DNA of 19,089 nt from TMED23 sp913054205 (GTDB lineage: Bacteria; Pseudomonadota; Alphaproteobacteria; Rhodospirillales; UBA2165), in NCBI GenBank assembly GCA_046582495.1, contig JAYGEG010000180.1, forward strand, positions 1 to 19,089. The letters run 5' to 3'. Made by a program: the position numbers and the translations under genes. The notes under the pieces were generated by a model. It was not told the origin of the DNA, did no database searches, and saw only the letters and a program-made list of their open reading frames with translations. Each line of letters opens with the position of its first letter. Position 1 is the first letter of the stretch. This document shows, piece after piece, positions 15,079-19,089 of this stretch.

Positions 15079-15915
15079 ATGAACCGAGATATCTTGCATC
15101 CGATTACAGAAGAGCAAGTTCGCCAATATGAAGAAGATGGCGCGATATGTATTCGCGGCCAATTCGATGCCGAATGGTGCGCCCATATGCTTGAGGTGAC
15201 TGTGGACAACATGCAAAATCGGGCCGGCCGTCAACGTGAAGTCGATAATCCAGACGATCCCGGATATTTTTATGTTTCGTCCTTTATGTCGCGGGACAAC
15301 AAAGAGTTTGAGGATTATATCCTAAACTCTCCAGCCGCAGAGATTGCAGCACGCTTGATGCGGCAAGACGAAGTGCGGTTTTTCTATGATCAACTTTTCA
15401 TCAAAGAGCCCGGCACGCTTGCGCCGACCCAGTGGCATAACGATATTCCGTTCTGGCCCGTGGATGGCAATCATATTGGTTCGGTGTGGATGGCATTAAC
15501 GCCGGTCACAACGGAAACCAGCGGTCTGGTTTATGTCAAAGGTTCTCACAAGTGGAACAAATTTTTTAAAGCGATAACGCCGGATGAAGACCCAGCTTTC
15601 ATGGATGACACATTGGAAAGATGCCCGGATTTCCACAAGGAATTTGATAATCCTGAATACGAGTTTCTGTCCTGGGATATGGAGCCCGGCGACGTCATTG
15701 TCCATCACCCCCTGGCTGTCCACGGAACCGGCAAAAACGCCTCAAATACGCAGCGCCGGGTCGCATTATCGTGCAGATTCTATGGCGGCGATACGGTTTG
15801 GCATAGCGAACGCGTGACAGGCTTTAAAGTCCCCGGCGCCGAAGAATCAGGCGTAACTTCCGGCGTCATGCCGACCGATGACACCGTCTTTCCAGTGTGT
15901 TGGAAAGCTGCCTAG
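15079..15915 (+). CDS. Phytanoyl-CoA dioxygenase (PhyH)-family Fe(II)/2-oxoglutarate oxygenase
   Basis: This 278-residue cytosolic oxygenase hydroxylates a substrate while converting 2-oxoglutarate to succinate and CO2. The iron ligands are visible: His120 and Asp122 in QWHNDIPFWP, and His215 in VIVHHPLAVHGTG. Arg227 in NTQRRVAL is the probable 2-oxoglutarate binder. The family is diverse (phytanate, ectoine, phosphonates, small metabolites) and the substrate is not deducible. GAGGGA precedes the ATG by 4 bp. The promoter is not clear. Confidence 0.92.
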   Translation: MNRDILHPITEEQVRQYEEDGAICIRGQFDAEWCAHMLEVTVDNMQNRAGRQREVDNPDDPGYFYVSSFMSRDNKEFEDYILNSPAAEIAARLMRQDEVRFFYDQLFIKEPGTLAPTQWHNDIPFWPVDGNHIGSVWMALTPVTTETSGLVYVKGSHKWNKFFKAITPDEDPAFMDDTLERCPDFHKEFDNPEYEFLSWDMEPGDVIVHHPLAVHGTGKNASNTQRRVALSCRFYGGDTVWHSERVTGFKVPGAEESGVTSGVMPTDDTVFPVCWKAA

Positions 15916-15986
15916 CTGAAGAATAATTGCTATCTGAATACCGATTGAGTAGGCTTTAATTTCTGAAAATAGCAGGAGATTGACTC

Positions 15987-16434
15987 GTGCATATTCGGCT
16001 TTTTTTATTCACTTATTATTTTAGGGTTTGTTGCGGGATCACCCGTAGCAGCTGAAACCAATCTACAAGCGGCCCAAAAATGGGGATTGCTTGGAGATTG
16101 GAAAGTAAATTGCTCGGCACCAACGAAGCGTGGAAATCAGAAATCGTCTTTTGTTGGCAGGAAGGGCAAACTTTTTCATGATCGCGATGGAGGAAGTTAT
16201 AGAGATTCACATGAAATCCAGCGCGCAGTTATAAAGGCCGGCGGCATAATGGAAATTACAATGACGTTTGTGTCTGTTTCCCGGTCAGTGACACGCATAT
16301 TTGCCTTCGTAAAGGACGGAAAGGGACGCAAGCGCGCGATCTATAATCGCGATCTTATTTCAAACAAATACGTTATAAAAAATGGAAAATTCTTGCACAA
16401 CGGCAAGCTGACAAAGTGGCAAAATCGCTGTTGA
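15987..16434 (+). pseudogene. Small secreted protein gene, frameshifted in its signal peptide
   Basis: A GTG at 15987 has AGGAG 8 bp upstream and begins M-H-I-R-L-F, but this frame hits a stop after about 22 codons. The conserved frame is entered one base later, after a run of seven T (16000-16006). Reading the run as six T gives a fine signal (HIRLFYSLIILGFVAGSPV, then AAE) followed by ~122 mature residues. Those have LLGDWKVNC near the start, YNRDLISNKYVIKNGKF and a final KWQNRC, a layout I associate with small periplasmic hypotheticals of alphaproteobacteria (two cysteines, possible disulfide). In the intact frame the first possible start is a TTG at 16087, which would remove the signal. 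Sequencing error, pseudogene or slippage in the T-run are all possible. Confidence 0.65.
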
Positions 16435-16484
16435 TGACGCAGTATCCTCCGTCCATGGGAGTTTAAGGTAATATCCTTCATATT

Positions 16485-16568
16485 CCCCTCCCTCGATGGG
16501 AGGGGTTAGGGGAGGGTGCATTTATCAAGAAACCCCTCACCCCAACCCTCTCCCACAAGGGGAGAGGG
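16485..16568. repeat. GC-rich palindromic repeat pair upstream of the dehydrogenase gene
   Basis: Two hairpins lie side by side. CCCCTCCC / GGGAGGGG (16485-16505) has a 5-nt loop TCGAT and 8 perfect pairs. CCCTCTCCC / GGGAGAGGG (16546-16568) has a loop ACAAG and 9 perfect pairs. The 24-nt stretch 16495-16518 recurs at 18559-18582 with two differences. Read as protein it gives PSPQPSPTRGEGE, a familiar translation artefact of dispersed repeats. Confidence 0.85.
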
Positions 16569-16590
16569 AGAAATTTATTGGGAGGCGACG

Positions 16591-17472
16591 ATGGTGGAGA
16601 GTGTTGGCATAATCGGGCTTGGCAATATGGGCGGCGCAGTGGCGGCCTATGTGGCAGCATCTGGATTGTCGGTTATTGGCTTTGATATCGATGACCAGGC
16701 ATCTTCGAGCGCCAAGGCTGCAGGCGTCACAATAGTTAAAAATGCGACCTCTGTTGTTGAGCAGGCCGAAATCACGCTGCTATCGTTGCCGCATCCGCGA
16801 GCGCTCAATGCAGTGGTCGAAGAGCTGGCGAAAATTTCTTGGCAAGACCGCATCATTATTGAAACCGGCACCTTTAAATTGGATGATAAATTCAGCGCCA
16901 AGGAAAAACTCGAGGGCGCTGGTCTCGGTGTGCTCGATTGCCCGATAAGCGGGACCGGACATCAGGCGCGGAGCGGTGATTTGGTGATCTTTACCAGTGG
17001 CGATGAAAAATTGGTGCTGAAATGCGCTCAAGTGTTGGAAGCTTTTTCCCGCGATCAAAAATATTGCGGCGCGTTCGGCAACGGCATTCGCATGAAATAT
17101 GTCGCCAATCATCTAATCGCCATCCACAATGTCGCCGCCGCCGAGGCCATTGTCTTGGGCTTGAAGGCTGGGCTGGACCCAAAGCTTGTCTTTGACACCT
17201 TGGAAGATAGCGCCGGAACAAGCCGGATGTTTCAGGTTCGCGGGCCGATGATGGTTGATAACAATTACGATGATGTCAGTGCGACCAACACATTATTCAA
17301 CAAAGATTTGGATATCATTTCGGACTTTGTCGCAAAGCTCGATTGTTCCTTGCCATTGTTTTCTTTGGCGGCAGAGCCATACCGGGCTATCATGGAGACC
17401 GATTTAGCAGATAAGGATACGGCGGCGGTTTGCCGGCTCATAGAAGAGCGGAACGGAATCAAGCGTCAATAA
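16591..17472 (+). CDS. NAD(P)-dependent 3-hydroxyisobutyrate-dehydrogenase-type oxidoreductase
   Basis: This 293-residue cytosolic enzyme of the beta-hydroxyacid dehydrogenase family oxidises a 3-hydroxy acid or reduces the matching aldehyde acid. The N-terminal dinucleotide loop GIIGLGNMGGAVA (about 6-18) is intact. The substrate motif reads DCPISGTGHQARSGDL, with Cys in place of the more usual Ala in DAPVSGG. The catalytic Lys169 and Asn173 are in GNGIRMKYVANHL. Asp31 of FDIDD suggests NAD preference (inference). The start is fixed by GGAGG 5 bp before ATG 16591; the frame runs further upstream only through the repeat. It is followed 14 bp later by the oxygenase gene. Confidence 0.93.
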   Translation: MVESVGIIGLGNMGGAVAAYVAASGLSVIGFDIDDQASSSAKAAGVTIVKNATSVVEQAEITLLSLPHPRALNAVVEELAKISWQDRIIIETGTFKLDDKFSAKEKLEGAGLGVLDCPISGTGHQARSGDLVIFTSGDEKLVLKCAQVLEAFSRDQKYCGAFGNGIRMKYVANHLIAIHNVAAAEAIVLGLKAGLDPKLVFDTLEDSAGTSRMFQVRGPMMVDNNYDDVSATNTLFNKDLDIISDFVAKLDCSLPLFSLAAEPYRAIMETDLADKDTAAVCRLIEERNGIKRQ

Positions 17473-17486
17473 ATTGGGTGAGGAAA

Positions 17487-18503
17487 ATGCCGGACGATTT
17501 GAGTGGAACACAGGCTGAATATCGCGAGCTTCCGATACTTGATCTCGGGGAGTTTTTGGCCGGGTCGGCGGGCGCTGTTGAGGCGCTGGCCGTACAATTG
17601 CGACATGCCTGCGAGGAAATCGGATTTTTCTTTATCACCAATCACGGCATATCGGATGAGTTGATTAGCTCTATCTTTGCTGAAACCAAGCGGTTCCACG
17701 ATCTTCCTGAGGGCGACAAGCTGGCTTTGGAGATCAACGAAAATCAGCGGGGTTTTATAAAACCTGGTCATACGCTGATCAAGCACTCCACCTATAATGA
17801 AAACACCAAGTTTGATTCCAATGCGACGATGGTATTTGCCACCGAATACGGCACGGACAATCCCTATCGTCAGCAAGGCAAGCGCTTCTACGCTGAAAAT
17901 CAGTGGCCAGGTGATTTGCCTGGCTTCAAGGAAGCTGTTCAGGAATACATGAACAGTATTACCGCGCTCGGAAAGCGCACTCTGCCGTTATGGGCCGCAG
18001 CGCTTGAGCTCTCGAGTGATTTTTTTGAGCCCTATTTCGAAGACAATTATACCTATTTAAGGATGGCTTATTATCCGCCCGTCCCGGATGTAGAAGACAA
18101 TGAATTTGGTTTGGGGCCGCATGCAGATACTGGATTTATGACGTTTTTGCCGCAAGCCGATGTTGATGGGCTTGAGATTCTGGATACCGAGGGCAACTGG
18201 TTTCGCCCGCCGCAAATGCACGATGCGATCCTCGTGAATACAGGTCAGTTCCTGGAGCGCTGGAGCAATAATAGATTTCGCGCCACGCCTCACCGGGTGA
18301 TCCCGCCCAAACAAAAAGACCGCTATTCGATTGCTTGTTTCGTCAATACGGCGTTCGAACCGGTCTGCGAATGCCTGCCAAGTTGCCACGGCCCGGATAA
18401 CCCACCCGAATACCCAGCGGAATCCTATCACGCGTTCTACACCTGGTACATGGCCAACACCTATCCCCATTACGGTGAATTTGAGGGCGAAGACGAGAGG
18501 TAA
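17487..18503 (+). CDS. Isopenicillin-N-synthase-type Fe(II)/2-oxoglutarate oxygenase
   Basis: This 338-residue cytosolic oxygenase of the IPNS/2OG-FeII family has both parts: an N-terminal DIOX_N region (LPILDLGEFL, then CEEIGFFFITNHGI, and NENQRGFIKPGH), and the C-terminal jelly roll with the iron set His212, Asp214 (LGPHADTGFMTF) and His269 (TPHRVIPP). Arg279 and Ser281 (RYSIACF) bind 2-oxoglutarate. True isopenicillin synthases lack a bound 2-oxoglutarate, so the R-x-S pair favours an ordinary 2OG oxygenase. The substrate is unknown. ATG 17487 is preceded by GAGG; it lies 14 bp after the dehydrogenase stop, so an oxidation pathway of one substrate is likely (inference). Confidence 0.93.
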   Translation: MPDDLSGTQAEYRELPILDLGEFLAGSAGAVEALAVQLRHACEEIGFFFITNHGISDELISSIFAETKRFHDLPEGDKLALEINENQRGFIKPGHTLIKHSTYNENTKFDSNATMVFATEYGTDNPYRQQGKRFYAENQWPGDLPGFKEAVQEYMNSITALGKRTLPLWAAALELSSDFFEPYFEDNYTYLRMAYYPPVPDVEDNEFGLGPHADTGFMTFLPQADVDGLEILDTEGNWFRPPQMHDAILVNTGQFLERWSNNRFRATPHRVIPPKQKDRYSIACFVNTAFEPVCECLPSCHGPDNPPEYPAESYHAFYTWYMANTYPHYGEFEGEDER

Positions 18504-18514
18504 TACAATCATAT

Positions 18515-18582
18515 CCCCTCCCTTGATGGGAGGGTCACCCTTTCTTCTCCTCTCCCTTGATGGGAGGGGCTGGGGGAGGGTG
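18515..18582. repeat. GC-rich palindromic repeat pair downstream of the oxygenase gene
   Basis: Two hairpins of the same family as at 16485-16568: CCCTCCC/GGGAGGG (18516-18534, loop TTGAT, 7 pairs), and CCTCTCCC with GGGAGGGG (18549-18569, loop TTGAT, 8 pairs including one G-U). The end GATGGGAGGGG..GGGGAGGGTG matches the upstream block. Starting 12 bp after the oxygenase stop, it could also stabilise that transcript's 3' end. Confidence 0.85.
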
Positions 18583-18648
18583 ATTCTCGGCTTGTTTTTT
18601 AGATATTCTACGATAGGTTAGCGCCTTCCAATCAACACGCCTAAATAT

Positions 18649-18735
18649 GCCCGCGTGGTGGAATTGGTAGACACGCAAGACTTAAAATCTTGTTTACGTA
18701 AGTAAGTACCGGTTCAAGTCCGGTCGCGGGCACCA
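18649..18735 (+). tRNA. tRNA-Leu, anticodon UAA
   Basis: The 87-nt gene has a perfect 7-bp acceptor stem (GCCCGCG with CGCGGGC at 18725-18731), A73 and an encoded CCA (18733-18735). The anticodon loop CTTAAAA (18681-18687) holds UAA at 18683-18685, which reads UUA. The long variable arm and TTC loop (GGTTCAAGTCC) are as expected for a class II leucine tRNA. It lies alone, between a repeat and an integrase remnant, and its 3' end is the probable integration target. Confidence 0.98.
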
Positions 18736-18737
18736 CC

Positions 18738-18759
18738 ACTCAGGTAACACTCAGGTTAA
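18738..18759 (+). repeat. Tandem 11-bp direct repeat between tRNA and integrase
   Basis: ACTCAGGTAAC is followed directly by ACTCAGGTTAA, with eight bases identical in a row. It starts 3 bp after the tRNA's CCA end and lies 50 bp before the integrase start. Short direct repeats here are typical of arm-type integrase or excisionase sites, but the functional reading is inference. Confidence 0.45.
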
Positions 18760-18808
18760 GCTATTGATATCCAACGTTTCTCTTACTGAGACGATTGGAG
18801 TGTAGACC

Positions 18809-19089
18809 ATGTTGCGAACCACAGAAGCCCCTTACATCTATGCCAGGGACGGTATTTAAGACGTATCCCTATAGACCTTTTAGACCATTATCGGTGTCCC
18901 AGGATCGTTGTGTCGTTGCGTACCAAGTCAGCCCAGGCAGCTAAGACCAAGTCCATGACTTTAGCCGCTCAGCTTGATGAGGAATGGCTGACCTTAAGAT
19001 GGAGATCAAAAGACAACCCACTTAGTTGCTATCTGGCTGATCAAGCATACGAGGCTAAAGAGGCATCTAATGCGCCGCTCATGTCAGCC
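18809..19089 (+). pseudogene. Tyrosine integrase N-terminus, frameshifted and cut by window edge
   Basis: ATG 18809 has GGAG 8 bp upstream and reads LRTTEAPYIYARDGI before a TAA at 18857. The frame one base back then continues without stop to the window end (79 codons): YLRRIPIDLLDHYRCPRI, VVSLRTKSAQAAKTKSMT, LAAQLDEEWLTLRW. That pattern (YLRRIP, SLRTKSxxxA, helix before W) matches the N-terminal DUF6538-like/arm-binding domain of tyrosine recombinases found beside tRNAs. About one base is missing after codon RDG. No canonical slippery heptamer is present, so a broken gene or an error is more likely than programmed frameshifting. The catalytic domain lies beyond the window. Confidence 0.7.

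Noticed and set aside
18845..18865. Programmed -1 frameshift in the integrase
   Set aside because: The bases around the frame change do not form a canonical X-XXY-YYZ slippery site in the right phase, and no strong downstream structure is evident.

Overview
The window looks like chromosome from an alphaproteobacterium, possibly Rhodospirillales-like. This rests on inference from gene order (secA, a parvulin isomerase, argJ and a mutT-type Nudix gene side by side), from a 914-residue SecA with a C-terminal zinc motif, and from moderate GC content. No species-level marker is present.

Layout. Positions 1-3762 (minus strand) hold a three-gene efflux operon: a TetR-type regulator, a membrane-fusion (adaptor) protein and an RND permease whose 3' part lies outside the window. 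A promoter and a large palindrome sit together upstream of the regulator. Positions 3866-6056 carry small, mostly uncharacterised genes: a secreted protein (-), then a secreted NTF2-like/DUF4864-like protein, a SAM methyltransferase and an STAS/SpoIIAA-like protein (+). A 29-bp tandem duplication covers the end of the last one. Positions 6155-9752 (minus) hold secA followed closely by a pirin gene. A periplasmic parvulin gene diverges from secA at 10029.

Between the parvulin gene and argJ lies a compact element: a RAYT-type Y1 transposase gene between two almost identical 70-bp palindromic (REPIN-like) units in the same orientation. Positions 11812-14127 are a tight argJ / mutT-type / HAD-phosphatase run with overlapping ends. 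It is followed by a CinA/MoaB-domain gene, a phytanoyl-CoA-dioxygenase-family gene and a small secreted-protein gene that appears frameshifted in a run of seven T.

Positions 16591-18503 encode a hydroxyisobutyrate-dehydrogenase-type enzyme and an isopenicillin-N-synthase-type Fe(II)/2-oxoglutarate oxygenase, 14 bp apart. GC-rich palindromic repeats of one family bracket the pair. The window closes with tRNA-Leu(UAA) and, 73 bp further on, the broken start of a tyrosine integrase gene, which is the expected arrangement at the edge of an integrated element.

The most unusual items are the RAYT/REPIN unit inside an otherwise conserved gene cluster, the tRNA-Leu/integrase junction, the T7 frameshift in a signal peptide, and the operator-over-promoter arrangement of the efflux regulator. 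I did not find a multi-gene system that I could defend as wholly new.
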